A stretch of DNA of 26,070 nt from Mycoemilia scoparia (GCA_027575805.1 JANBPU010000225.1:1-26070), one strand, 5' to 3'. Shown: positions 8,901 to 20,375, numbered from the stretch's first letter. Notes: generated by a model not told the origin, from the sequence alone. A program made the numbers and translations.

Positions 8901-9678
8901 TGCCATGATGCTGCGGCTGCTGTTGCTGATGGTGATGAGGCTGATGAAGATGATGCTGAATATGTGTGGTAGGAGCATTTACATCAAGCACCGAATTGGC
9001 AACAAAAGGCTGATGTTTCTTGGATAAAGGCTGGCCATTATTAATATTATTGGTATCGTGGATATCATAGCCATTATCATGACCATGAATGTATTGTGTG
9101 GGCGTGTGTGGTGTAGCAGAAGCAGCCGCACCTCCACCTCCACCATGCTGTTGCCACTGGAAGGGAGTTGATGAATGGTTTAAAGATGTGGTAGATTTTT
9201 GACCGACACTCGGAATAGACCCGCCAGTAACAGCGTTTGTCACATAGCCTCGAACATCAGGCCCTGTTGTTGGAATAGTAACGCCATTGACAGGGGTTCC
9301 AGGCATTTGGTGTAGGCCTCCTCCTCCCACGCTACTGCCACTACCACCACCCTCATTGTTACTGTCGTAGTCAATGTGTTTTTGTTGCTGGTGTCGCCTA
9401 TGCTGTAACTGTTGCTGGTGATGATGGTGGGGGTTGGGGTGGTTTTCGTCAGTGGGCCGAATTCGCAATTTCCTAAATTTATTTTTTGCAGAGTCCGTGG
9501 ACTTTGGTGTTTTGTAGCGAGCAGAGGGCCGGTAATAGCACTCAGCCTTGTGTCTTATGCAATTTGTACATGAAGGCTTATCGCCATCGCACTTGACCTT
9601 TCGCTTCCGGCACAATTCACATGTTCTCAGCAAAGGGATCTCTGGTGGTGGTGGCGACGACATTTCTTTAGGCTCCAT
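5925..9678 (-). CDS. Zn(II)2Cys6 fungal-specific transcription factor (left copy)
   Basis: Mirror copy of the gene at 16393-20146; see that entry for domains. On this strand the coding exons are 9678-8058, 7881-7869 (13-nt microexon) and 7653-5925, with introns 8057-7882 and 7868-7654. The Cys6 cluster (CX2CX6CX6CX2CX6C) is encoded by 9538-9621. The open frame extends upstream of the ATG to a probable 3' splice site at about 9890-9893, so an additional 5' exon is likely. It is convergent with snx3 of the same arm and separated from it by transposon-derived DNA. Confidence 0.9.
7869..7881 (-). other. 13-nt microexon of the regulator (left copy)
   Basis: Mirror of 18190-18202. On the - strand it is preceded by ATTTACCAG and followed by GTAAGT, and it is needed to keep the frame across the middle-homology region. 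Confidence 0.75.
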
Positions 9679-9889
9679 CGCTGTTGGGCGTGAATATGGA
9701 GGCGAACTTCGCTGCCAGTTATTTCTATGAGGAGTGTTAATATATCCTCCACGGCTGTTGCTGTTTCTGCTATTGGCACTTCTACTACTATTACCAAAAT
9801 TGTCAGAGCTGTATGTCGCTGATATATGGTTATTGGTAGCAGCAGCGGCGGCGGCAGTAGTAGTAGTAGTAGTAGAAGAAGAAGGATAC

Positions 9890-12564
9890 CTGCTAGATTG
9901 AAACAGCGTAAAAGATGAGTTAGTATACAAGAGGTATTAAAAATGTGTTTATAAACAAGAGACAGCTAGAAAAGGGGTAACTTTGTAAAAGAGAAGGGAA
10001 GGAGAGGAGAAGTGATTTACAAGTATGATTGAAAATACTAGAACAATGGGTTGTCTTTAATATCAAAAGATGAGGAGAGAGAAGCACAAGAATCATAGAA
10101 CACTCATAGAAGTAGGCAATAAAACACTGCAAGTAAATCCACAGAGAAATAAAATGAAGACAGATTGGAGATAAAGCGAAGCAGACCTAGAAAATCCAAA
10201 TGGTGTGATAAAAATGAGAGTGGGTGGGAGAGGCCAAGCGGCAATTTGATTATTAACAAGCCGTGATGTTATCTTGAAACGCAGAGGAACATATAACCCC
10301 ACTACTACTACTACAACTACAACAAAAGCCAAAAGGCAATCTGAGGGGCTGCGTGCGCAGGATGATGGTCAATGAGTGAGACAGTGGCCGAGACTTATCA
10401 CCCCCAGTCGACAGTCTGTAGACAAGTTTTCGGGCAAGGAAACGGGAGGGGTAATAATCGGATCAGGCAGCGGTAGAGGAAAAACGGCAATGAGTGATGA
10501 TGCGTGAGAACGTATGTTGAGCCAGAATAGAGAATAGTGGTACTAAGAGGAGGGTACTCAAAAACACAAGCGGAGAAGTGTTCCAACAACTGGCCGTAGG
10601 TATTCGGACTAGACAAAGCGAGTGAGCGAGGGTGACAACAGGAAGGAATCAACCATTGGAGCCGGTCAGTGTGCAGATTATATGGCAATATTCATGTAAG
10701 CCAGAGTGACCGATAGGCACCAAGTAGCCTAGTTGGCATGAATACAAATCCAAGGGTATGTGGCAGCAACGGCAACGAGATATGCCCCAATGGCAGGGGA
10801 GAGCCAAAATTACAAACAGAAGAAAGGAAGGGGCACATTCGCTAATGTGGCAAGACAATGCCTGGCAGGACAGAGAGAATAACAGGATGGAGCACCGAAT
10901 AGGCCGAAAAGGGGTGGTGAAGCCACCACAACCATCACCACCACTAAGAACATCCGCTGTTGTTCTTGTCAGTAATGCAGAAATAATCATTCCACAGTAG
11001 TCGGGACAAAAGGAATGATGGCAGTGGTGTGATGCTCTAATTATTATAGTGCTAAAAGAGTTTTATTTATACACACACTCTCTCACAGCCATCGGTCCTC
11101 TTGGCAGTTTAAAACCTTTGTTCAGGTTGTGCTGTTTCTGGAGCAACATTAAAACAAACATGTGCTGCAGTCACGCTTTCACCAAAATATTTATTTATCT
11201 GTTTGAATCGGTCTGCTACTATCATGCTTGGAATCGCGACAAAGAGGGATTTAATTCCGTTTAAGGAGGCAGAAGCAGTGAGAGTGAGCGAGGAGATATA
11301 TGTATATAACAGGAAGAATCCACAGTAAATCAAACCAGATTCGTAGAGAGAGAGACATGAACCATACAACTATAAACACCGAAGCAATATTACGGGCCAA
11401 CCATACCGATGGTGATCGCCAAGTGTAATGGTGAGGGTGGTGGTTGTATCAGTGACAGTGGCACCAGTAGTAGCAGCAGCATGAACGGACATCGAACATG
11501 TGGACGTGTGTGTATGTAGCATACCAAGAACACAAATTCGAAAACATAAAGCATCTTTTTATCTATCTGCTGTCTATGAGTCAGGTCTTAACTAAAGAGA
11601 GTAGATGTGTGTGTGTGTGTGGGTGGGTGGGTGCATGTGTAGATAGGCAGTGCCCAAAAATAGGGAATACGAATAAGGGTTTTCGGAATATTCATGAAGC
11701 TTTGAGAAGGACTCAGAGGCCCAGCCCTCCTCCTCCTCCCTTCCCCCCTTTTCTCACTGAAAACCTTTAGCCGTTTCTTATTAGAGTGAGTGGGACCCTC
11801 TCGATACTACTGGCTCTTTCCCAATCACATGCACAGTCGTTACCAAAATCGCTCGCACATACACAAACCACACACTGGCATCAAAACTGAAAAGTCACCG
11901 AGGAAAAGTTATATGGTCATACAGAAAAATGCAGCAGTTCATCAGTCAATCATTGATCCCATCACACCCTCTCACACAACGCACGCACGCAGAGTCAACA
12001 ACAAAATCGATAGGCCAAAAGGCCAAACTGCGTGGATTGATTTGTCCATTTCATTTACAAAGCCCGAAATACCGAAATCAGCCTTTCACATTGCCTGTCC
12101 GTTTTTCCACACATCCGCATTTATTATATCCCCACCCCATCTTATCTCTGTTCACACACACACACACATGGACACCCAAACTCTTTGTTAATATAACAAC
12201 ATGACCGGTATTATTATTGTTATTATTATCTGTCAAATGCTCTCTGTTGTCTGTTATAGTAGAGGTTTTGTTTGATGATGACAACGACAACGACAGTGAC
12301 AGTAATAGTGAATGCCGGGTAATAAAAGTCTGCTGATAGATCAAGGGAATATATAAATTTTTCCAACTCCGAAGAGAGAGATAGATAAATATTCTATTAT
12401 CTCTATCATCACATACCCAAATGTCAGCACGCCATATATGTGTGTGTGTATATATATATGTATGCACATCTTTCTAAGGCATTGTTGGTTTATGCACTTT
12501 TGTTTATGGTATATATATGATATATGCCGCCAATATTCTCTCCCACCGTTTCCCTCATATACAA
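9890..12564. other. Long upstream region of the regulator (left copy)
   Basis: Mirror of 13507-16181. On this strand it is purine-rich and carries GT/CA microsatellites near 11606-11621 and 12153-12168. The ORFs here are low-complexity and lack ATG starts or conserved motifs. A perfect branch-point sequence (TACTAAC on the - strand, 9919-9925) lies at its gene-proximal end. Confidence 0.6.
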
Positions 12565-12961
12565 TCACAAATCCGCTGCCGTTGTCGGTTTTGTTGCAAA
12601 GCCGTGAGGACGCAATGTCTTTGGTAATGATGGTGTCTTGGCGGCAGTTTCATCATGGCTTGCTGTGACTGCTGTTTGGAGGTGTGTAAAGATGGAGTGA
12701 TGGTAGTGGCTGTGGGTTGCTCTCCCAAAGGTGTGTTGTGTCATGTGGTGTTGTGAGATTTTGAGGGTTTGCTCAGCCTCTTCATAGAAGCACTGCTCCT
12801 GGTAGTAGTAATATTGGTGGCAATGGGGCTTATCGCTGTAAAGCAATGATCTCTCTTGAGGAAATATTAAAAGAATAGAGGGAAGTAAAGAGATGTAGAA
12901 AGGATCTTGTGGTGGAGTATTAAAGAGGCACTTACTTTTCTTGGTAGTAGTTTTGATACAT
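12565..12961 (-). CDS. Small Tyr/His/Gln-rich two-exon ORF (left copy)
   Basis: Mirror of 13110-13506. Exons on this strand are 12961-12936 and 12835-12565, with a 100-nt intron 12935-12836 (GTAAGT...TTTACAG). It encodes 98 residues if it is a separate gene. Its ATG is 75 bp from the fold point and 149 bp from the divergent ATG of the right copy, so both copies would share one symmetrical, AT-rich promoter. Confidence 0.45.
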
Positions 12962-13015
12962 TATATGCTATTCCAACTATAACAATAAATTAGTTGGTTG
13001 AATATATGCGTGCTA

Positions 13016-13055
13016 TCTCTCTCTCTATATATATATATATATATAGAGAGAGAGA
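13016..13055. repeat. Palindrome centre: CT tract, (TA)10, AG tract
   Basis: A run of TC dinucleotides (13016-13026) is followed by ten TA dinucleotides (13026-13045) and the mirrored AG run (13045-13055). The symmetry axis lies between 13035 and 13036, in the middle of the TA tract. Alternating TA is self-complementary, so a strand ending here can fold back and prime on itself. Which bases of the tract belong to the original chromosome cannot be told from the window. Confidence 0.95.
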
Positions 13056-13109
13056 TAGCACGCATATATTCAACCAACTAATTTATTGTTATAGTTGGAA
13101 TAGCATATA

Positions 13110-13506
13110 ATGTATCAAAACTACTACCAAGAAAAGTAAGTGCCTCTTTAATACTCCACCACAAGATCCTTTCTACATCTCTTTACTTCCCTCTATTCTT
13201 TTAATATTTCCTCAAGAGAGATCATTGCTTTACAGCGATAAGCCCCATTGCCACCAATATTACTACTACCAGGAGCAGTGCTTCTATGAAGAGGCTGAGC
13301 AAACCCTCAAAATCTCACAACACCACATGACACAACACACCTTTGGGAGAGCAACCCACAGCCACTACCATCACTCCATCTTTACACACCTCCAAACAGC
13401 AGTCACAGCAAGCCATGATGAAACTGCCGCCAAGACACCATCATTACCAAAGACATTGCGTCCTCACGGCTTTGCAACAAAACCGACAACGGCAGCGGAT
13501 TTGTGA
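13110..13506 (+). CDS. Small Tyr/His/Gln-rich two-exon ORF, function unknown
   Basis: ATG 13110 opens MYQNYYQE, interrupted by a GTAAGT donor at 13136. A pyrimidine-rich 100-nt intron ends TTTACAG at 13235, and exon 2 (13236-13506) continues in frame for 89 codons to TGA. The 98-residue product is rich in Tyr, His, Gln and Thr (for example HCHQYYYYQEQCFYEEAEQ) with no recognised domain, membrane segment or signal peptide. In-frame splicing at consensus sites favours real coding DNA. It may be a small gene or the 5' coding exon(s) of the downstream regulator: both exon ends (13135 and, with a weak GTGATT donor, 13502) leave two bases that would join in frame to the regulator's 3' splice site at 16181. 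Its promoter is cut off by the palindrome centre 75 bp upstream. Confidence 0.5.
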
Positions 13507-16181
13507 TTGTATATGAGGGAAACGGTGGGAGAGAATATTGGCGGCATATATCATATATATACCATAAACAAAAGTGCATAAACCAACAATGCCTTAGAAA
13601 GATGTGCATACATATATATATACACACACACATATATGGCGTGCTGACATTTGGGTATGTGATGATAGAGATAATAGAATATTTATCTATCTCTCTCTTC
13701 GGAGTTGGAAAAATTTATATATTCCCTTGATCTATCAGCAGACTTTTATTACCCGGCATTCACTATTACTGTCACTGTCGTTGTCGTTGTCATCATCAAA
13801 CAAAACCTCTACTATAACAGACAACAGAGAGCATTTGACAGATAATAATAACAATAATAATACCGGTCATGTTGTTATATTAACAAAGAGTTTGGGTGTC
13901 CATGTGTGTGTGTGTGTGAACAGAGATAAGATGGGGTGGGGATATAATAAATGCGGATGTGTGGAAAAACGGACAGGCAATGTGAAAGGCTGATTTCGGT
14001 ATTTCGGGCTTTGTAAATGAAATGGACAAATCAATCCACGCAGTTTGGCCTTTTGGCCTATCGATTTTGTTGTTGACTCTGCGTGCGTGCGTTGTGTGAG
14101 AGGGTGTGATGGGATCAATGATTGACTGATGAACTGCTGCATTTTTCTGTATGACCATATAACTTTTCCTCGGTGACTTTTCAGTTTTGATGCCAGTGTG
14201 TGGTTTGTGTATGTGCGAGCGATTTTGGTAACGACTGTGCATGTGATTGGGAAAGAGCCAGTAGTATCGAGAGGGTCCCACTCACTCTAATAAGAAACGG
14301 CTAAAGGTTTTCAGTGAGAAAAGGGGGGAAGGGAGGAGGAGGAGGGCTGGGCCTCTGAGTCCTTCTCAAAGCTTCATGAATATTCCGAAAACCCTTATTC
14401 GTATTCCCTATTTTTGGGCACTGCCTATCTACACATGCACCCACCCACCCACACACACACACACATCTACTCTCTTTAGTTAAGACCTGACTCATAGACA
14501 GCAGATAGATAAAAAGATGCTTTATGTTTTCGAATTTGTGTTCTTGGTATGCTACATACACACACGTCCACATGTTCGATGTCCGTTCATGCTGCTGCTA
14601 CTACTGGTGCCACTGTCACTGATACAACCACCACCCTCACCATTACACTTGGCGATCACCATCGGTATGGTTGGCCCGTAATATTGCTTCGGTGTTTATA
14701 GTTGTATGGTTCATGTCTCTCTCTCTACGAATCTGGTTTGATTTACTGTGGATTCTTCCTGTTATATACATATATCTCCTCGCTCACTCTCACTGCTTCT
14801 GCCTCCTTAAACGGAATTAAATCCCTCTTTGTCGCGATTCCAAGCATGATAGTAGCAGACCGATTCAAACAGATAAATAAATATTTTGGTGAAAGCGTGA
14901 CTGCAGCACATGTTTGTTTTAATGTTGCTCCAGAAACAGCACAACCTGAACAAAGGTTTTAAACTGCCAAGAGGACCGATGGCTGTGAGAGAGTGTGTGT
15001 ATAAATAAAACTCTTTTAGCACTATAATAATTAGAGCATCACACCACTGCCATCATTCCTTTTGTCCCGACTACTGTGGAATGATTATTTCTGCATTACT
15101 GACAAGAACAACAGCGGATGTTCTTAGTGGTGGTGATGGTTGTGGTGGCTTCACCACCCCTTTTCGGCCTATTCGGTGCTCCATCCTGTTATTCTCTCTG
15201 TCCTGCCAGGCATTGTCTTGCCACATTAGCGAATGTGCCCCTTCCTTTCTTCTGTTTGTAATTTTGGCTCTCCCCTGCCATTGGGGCATATCTCGTTGCC
15301 GTTGCTGCCACATACCCTTGGATTTGTATTCATGCCAACTAGGCTACTTGGTGCCTATCGGTCACTCTGGCTTACATGAATATTGCCATATAATCTGCAC
15401 ACTGACCGGCTCCAATGGTTGATTCCTTCCTGTTGTCACCCTCGCTCACTCGCTTTGTCTAGTCCGAATACCTACGGCCAGTTGTTGGAACACTTCTCCG
15501 CTTGTGTTTTTGAGTACCCTCCTCTTAGTACCACTATTCTCTATTCTGGCTCAACATACGTTCTCACGCATCATCACTCATTGCCGTTTTTCCTCTACCG
15601 CTGCCTGATCCGATTATTACCCCTCCCGTTTCCTTGCCCGAAAACTTGTCTACAGACTGTCGACTGGGGGTGATAAGTCTCGGCCACTGTCTCACTCATT
15701 GACCATCATCCTGCGCACGCAGCCCCTCAGATTGCCTTTTGGCTTTTGTTGTAGTTGTAGTAGTAGTAGTGGGGTTATATGTTCCTCTGCGTTTCAAGAT
15801 AACATCACGGCTTGTTAATAATCAAATTGCCGCTTGGCCTCTCCCACCCACTCTCATTTTTATCACACCATTTGGATTTTCTAGGTCTGCTTCGCTTTAT
15901 CTCCAATCTGTCTTCATTTTATTTCTCTGTGGATTTACTTGCAGTGTTTTATTGCCTACTTCTATGAGTGTTCTATGATTCTTGTGCTTCTCTCTCCTCA
16001 TCTTTTGATATTAAAGACAACCCATTGTTCTAGTATTTTCAATCATACTTGTAAATCACTTCTCCTCTCCTTCCCTTCTCTTTTACAAAGTTACCCCTTT
16101 TCTAGCTGTCTCTTGTTTATAAACACATTTTTAATACCTCTTGTATACTAACTCATCTTTTACGCTGTTTCAATCTAGCAG
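13507..16181. other. Long pyrimidine-rich upstream region of the regulator
   Basis: About 2.7 kb without a convincing gene. It holds TATA/CA tracts (about 13612-13636), a TG microsatellite (about 13903-13918), a CA run (about 14450-14465) and many CT-rich stretches on the regulator's coding strand. Several ORFs of 70-133 codons occur on both strands, but they are low-complexity or start at TTG and show no family motif. The end looks like an intron 3' end (TACTAAC 16146-16152, AG at 16178 or 16181). It is therefore best read as promoter, 5' leader and possibly one long intron. Confidence 0.6.
16146..16181 (+). promoter_or_regulatory. Branch point and 3' splice site upstream of the regulator's main exon
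   Basis: TACTAAC (16146-16152), the optimal fungal branch-point sequence, is followed by a pyrimidine-rich stretch and CTAG/CAG at 16178 and 16181. From there the frame runs open into the Ser/Thr/Ala-rich N-terminus and the Zn cluster. This implies an upstream exon whose position is not certain. Confidence 0.6.
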
Positions 16182-16392
16182 GTATCCTTCTTCTTCTACT
16201 ACTACTACTACTACTGCCGCCGCCGCTGCTGCTACCAATAACCATATATCAGCGACATACAGCTCTGACAATTTTGGTAATAGTAGTAGAAGTGCCAATA
16301 GCAGAAACAGCAACAGCCGTGGAGGATATATTAACACTCCTCATAGAAATAACTGGCAGCGAAGTTCGCCTCCATATTCACGCCCAACAGCG

Positions 16393-19300
16393 ATGGAGCC
16401 TAAAGAAATGTCGTCGCCACCACCACCAGAGATCCCTTTGCTGAGAACATGTGAATTGTGCCGGAAGCGAAAGGTCAAGTGCGATGGCGATAAGCCTTCA
16501 TGTACAAATTGCATAAGACACAAGGCTGAGTGCTATTACCGGCCCTCTGCTCGCTACAAAACACCAAAGTCCACGGACTCTGCAAAAAATAAATTTAGGA
16601 AATTGCGAATTCGGCCCACTGACGAAAACCACCCCAACCCCCACCATCATCACCAGCAACAGTTACAGCATAGGCGACACCAGCAACAAAAACACATTGA
16701 CTACGACAGTAACAATGAGGGTGGTGGTAGTGGCAGTAGCGTGGGAGGAGGAGGCCTACACCAAATGCCTGGAACCCCTGTCAATGGCGTTACTATTCCA
16801 ACAACAGGGCCTGATGTTCGAGGCTATGTGACAAACGCTGTTACTGGCGGGTCTATTCCGAGTGTCGGTCAAAAATCTACCACATCTTTAAACCATTCAT
16901 CAACTCCCTTCCAGTGGCAACAGCATGGTGGAGGTGGAGGTGCGGCTGCTTCTGCTACACCACACACGCCCACACAATACATTCATGGTCATGATAATGG
17001 CTATGATATCCACGATACCAATAATATTAATAATGGCCAGCCTTTATCCAAGAAACATCAGCCTTTTGTTGCCAATTCGGTGCTTGATGTAAATGCTCCT
17101 ACCACACATATTCAGCATCATCTTCATCAGCCTCATCACCATCAGCAACAGCAGCCGCAGCATCATGGCAATTCTTTATACGCACCTGGAACTCCAGGGT
17201 TGTCTAAATCTTCGGCACTCTCACCCGGCGTGATGGCTGCAGCTTCAACATTGATTGGAAACCACAATGACCCTGGGCAAACTCAACCACAGCACATTCC
17301 ACCAGGAACAACAATCAAAGGCGGGCAGCAGCATAAGCACCACGCTGCAAGCTCCACAATGGTGAATGCAGCCGCTTCTACATCTATAGGTGCTGGAAAT
17401 ACTATCATAACTAGCAACAACAACAACAATAATAATGGCAGTGTAATTAACCCCAGCACTCCTTCACGCTATGCCGGGACTTTTCCATTGTCAGAAAGGA
17501 GTAGTGGCATGACAGAGGTCCACATCTTGCCTCCACAACCACCACCACCACCACAACAACAACAAACGCAAAGACAACAACAGCAACAGCCGCAAAGAGC
17601 ACAAGATTATTATCCAGGCAATATAAAGCCAACACCAAATTACCCGATAGTTGAGAGTGATCCTCTTCTTCCTGATAGCGAGATGAAAAAGCTTTTGAGC
17701 ACTTTTCTTAAAATTATGCACACAACTCGTTGGTGCATCATCCATAACCATATTTCATGGGCAAAGTTCGAGTCGGGGACTTTGGCTCCTCTGATTACAA
17801 ACAGCATGGCCTGTATAGCCTTATTGTCGACACATTCTATTGAGATAAAAAACAAGGGAAACAGCGATCTTCATCGTCAGTTTTACAGACGCAGTCTGTC
17901 TTATGTTGAAAGCGCTATTGAGGACGTGTGTCTTGATAATATTGTCGGTCTTTTGTGGCTGGCAATGTATGAGGGCTGTATTGGCCGAATTCCCCAAATG
18001 CAATACCATACATGTAAGTGTGTTGATGCAAATACTATTTGCCCTGTATTCAGGGAAAAAGTCTTTTTTCTATGAGCCGGCTTATTCATTATTACATGGT
18101 ATCTAAAAATATCTTTTAACTGTGCCTTGTGTGTGCGTCTTCTGTTTATTTATGCATATCATACTCGTAATGGAATTTTTATTTACCAGCTCTTGCGCTG
18201 CGGTAAGTTTATCTAGAAATCTTCCTGTATTTTTGATGCATGGCGGTTGGAGATTGGTCCACTGCTGTTGTTGTTGCCGAGCTGCGCTGCTTTTCTGGGA
18301 GCGAGCCAATGCAAAGTGCCATTTTATATTGTATGATGCTAGTCGTGCGATCATATATGTGTGTGTACTCTCGGCTATAACCACTATTGTATGTGTATAA
18401 ATTTAACATATTTTTAGTGCTGTCCGCTCAATAATATTCCGTGGGACTTCTTACCCTTGGAAGGGCTTTGGGGAAGAGGAGTACGATTTCCAACACGAGA
18501 CGCTTATTCGCACATTCTGGTGTGCTTATATGTGGGATTCCTTGGCTGCCACAGTCATGGGAGACCTCACGCCAAGAATGTATCCCAGCGAGTTTCCACG
18601 CTTCCCAGACCAAGACGAGCTATTTTATGGTGCAGAGATTGAAGTGGTTAAACACAGCAAGGAGAATTACGAAACTAGATGGAAAATACCAACGCACCTG
18701 CCAAATTCTTCATACTACACTCTACGCTTAGCCAAGCTAATACTAATCCAGGGGTGCGTTAATGACATGCTTGTGAAATATTTCCACGACCACCAAATTC
18801 CATCCATTTCTGAAATCTTGGCCTTGGACAATAGGCTGGTTGAATGGTACAGCGACTTGCCATCTCAGCTCATCCTTGACTACAACAACCTCGATGAAGT
18901 GCCTCAGCTCCACAACACCCCGATGATTGATGAGATAACCATGATGCACCTAATTTGGCTCTACACACGGATACTTTTACACAAAATAGCAATGGCTGTG
19001 ATACTGAACCGGGATCCTGGGGCTGTATATAGAGTTGACGGCCCGTTCCAAATCAGGGACTCTTTGCCAAAATCTAGTCAGTTATTATTGCATCCTTCAG
19101 AACTGCGGCTTAGTAGGGATATTCCATGTCTTGCATTTGATGAAAAATTTCTCGAGTTCTCGCGACACTTGTGTTACTATTCTGCATTCGAGATCCACAG
19201 ATTAGCCACATGTTCACACCAGAAGGCCGGAGGAACGTATGGCTATAGTATTTGGGCAGCCTTTGCCATTGCAGAGTCGGCAAGCGTGTATATCGATCTT

Positions 19301-20146
19301 GCCTATTCACCCGATACGAGCATATCGTGGAGCGCGATGATGCATATTCTTGAGTTGCTACAGTATTTTAGAAGAACATCGTGGCGCAAATTCCAACATA
19401 TTTTCCTGAACCTGATAATACAGGGAATACTGGATCCAGACCTACGGTTGCAAGGGCCACCTCCAACCACAAACTCACCGAAATCGCAGAACAATAGCAA
19501 CTTTGAGTCGCTTTCTTCAAACACACTGTCTGGCAATGGCAGCAACAATAATGGCGCAGGAGATCAACGTCACCACCGCCCAGCCAACAGCGAGAGCAAT
19601 GACCAGCTGGGCATTTCGAAGAGCAATGTTGGTGGTGGCGACAGCATGTTAGTGGATACGGATGATGGTCCAGCCACTGGAGCACAAGGAAACGGTGGTG
19701 GTGATGGCAACAGCGAGGCCAATGAAGGAAGGGGGATGGAGCCACTTTCGTATATAAAATCCAACAGATCAATGGCGGCCCGACTAGCCACCATCACAAA
19801 TGGCAGCACGATGACAATCAACAACCTTGAGATCCCATCAACCCTATCGCCGATGGCGCTGGATAGTCGAAACCCATTCCCGCCCAACCATATTCTGAGC
19901 ATAATAATGGGATGGCTTGGGCTTGATCCTGAATCGTTTTTTGCCCCCACGTTTCCTGTGCTCCACCCAGAAGACATATCGCCTGATACGGGGCGCTGGT
20001 ATATGCTTGAAGAGATGGTCCATGAGTACTGGCAGAATCCGGAGAAACACAATACGATATGGGATGAAGATGATTTGCTTCGGTTTGTTCCAGCACATTG
20101 GTGGCAAGGTTTCAAGCCAAAGTCCAGAGGGCCAGCGCTATTTTGA
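16393..20146 (+). CDS. Zn(II)2Cys6 fungal-specific transcription factor
   Basis: Coding exons 16393-18013, 18190-18202 and 18418-20146 give 1120 residues from the first ATG. Near the N-terminus is a complete binuclear zinc cluster, CX2CX6CX6CX2CX6C (residues 20-47, CELCRKRKVKC...), followed by a basic linker (FRKLRIRP). Next come about 350 residues rich in His, Gln, Gly, Ser and Asn, with PPQPPPPPQQQQ just before the middle-homology region (about 420-885). That region includes SLALRAVRSI at the splice junctions and RTFWCAYMWDSLAA. A second Asn/Gly/Ser-rich stretch spans about 887-985, and the C-terminus contains an acidic WDEDD. The family binds CGG-type DNA sites in the nucleus; the target pathway cannot be read from sequence. 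The open frame continues upstream of this ATG to a likely 3' splice site at 16178/16181, so the true start may lie in an earlier exon. No frameshift is seen. Confidence 0.92.
18014..18417 (+). other. Two introns of the regulator flanking a 13-nt microexon
   Basis: Intron 18014-18189 (176 nt) begins GTAAGTG and ends TTTACCAG. Intron 18203-18417 (215 nt) begins GTAAGTT and ends TATTTTTAG. Between them lie 13 bases, CTCTTGCGCTGCG. Joining exon 1 directly to 18418 puts the next codons out of frame and meets TAA within six codons. Including the microexon yields T-SLALRAVRSI and continues into RTFW...MWDSLAA, as expected for this domain. Confidence 0.78.
18190..18202 (+). other. 13-nt microexon
   Basis: CTCTTGCGCTGCG, bounded by CAG and GTAAGT. 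It encodes S-L-A-L-R using one base from the upstream exon and one from the downstream exon. The A-L/V-R motif belongs to the conserved middle-homology helix, which independently supports its inclusion. Confidence 0.78.
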
Positions 20147-20240
20147 CTTCCTCCATTTCTCCAATCCTCTTCCTGCCCACGGCCACGATCGTCACACGAA
20201 TCCCTCCTTTTCTAATCTCTCCTTCGTGATATATTTACCC

Positions 20241-20375
20241 ATATTGTTTCATTTCACTAGGAATCAGGCGTGAAATGGACAAGAATGGGTTCTCAGATCT
20301 TGGCTCGATCATAGGCCTTCACAGATGTGACTCCTGGGTGCTCTTTTTGCCTAAGGCCTTGTAAATTATGATCCA
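20241..20375. mobile_element. Second repeat family (copy F, right arm)
   Basis: Mirror of 5696-5830, here ending AAATTATGATCCA before TA. It lies about 95 bp after the regulator's stop codon, so the regulator's mRNA probably carries it. Confidence 0.55.

Larger units (their letters stand above)
1..13035. repeat. Left arm of a perfect 26-kb palindrome
   Basis: This arm is the exact reverse complement of 13036-26070. The first bases (CGATCCTAAAGATGGCAGCA) reappear inverted at the window end, and every open reading frame I compared recurs on the opposite strand at 26071-x with an identical translation, including ORFs in intergenic and transposon DNA where drift would be expected. There is no spacer and I found no mismatch. 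The arm starts inside a coding sequence, so its outer edge is not a natural gene or telomere boundary. Confidence 0.98.

Noticed and set aside
13016..13055. Telomere or rDNA-type palindrome centre
   Set aside because: No telomeric repeat, rRNA sequence or replication-origin-like structure is visible at the centre; only a dinucleotide tract.
13604..13993. 129-codon ORF in the upstream region
   Set aside because: Built on TATA/CA microsatellite, poly-Ser and poly-Asn tracts, and overlapped by similar ORFs on the other strand.
15081..15422. 113-codon ATG-initiated ORF upstream of the regulator
   Set aside because: Cys/Leu/Pro-rich translation of pyrimidine-rich DNA with no conserved motif or splice context; likely chance.
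16141..16392. Start of the regulator at 16141
   Set aside because: The codon there is TTG, and it lies just before a TACTAAC branch point, so it is more likely intron; ATG 16393 or an upstream exon is preferred.
18530..20146. A separate 538-residue gene starting at MWDSLAA
   Set aside because: The frame is open upstream to a 3' splice site at 18417 and upstream residues (RTFWCAY) belong to the same conserved domain, so it is the last exon of the regulator.
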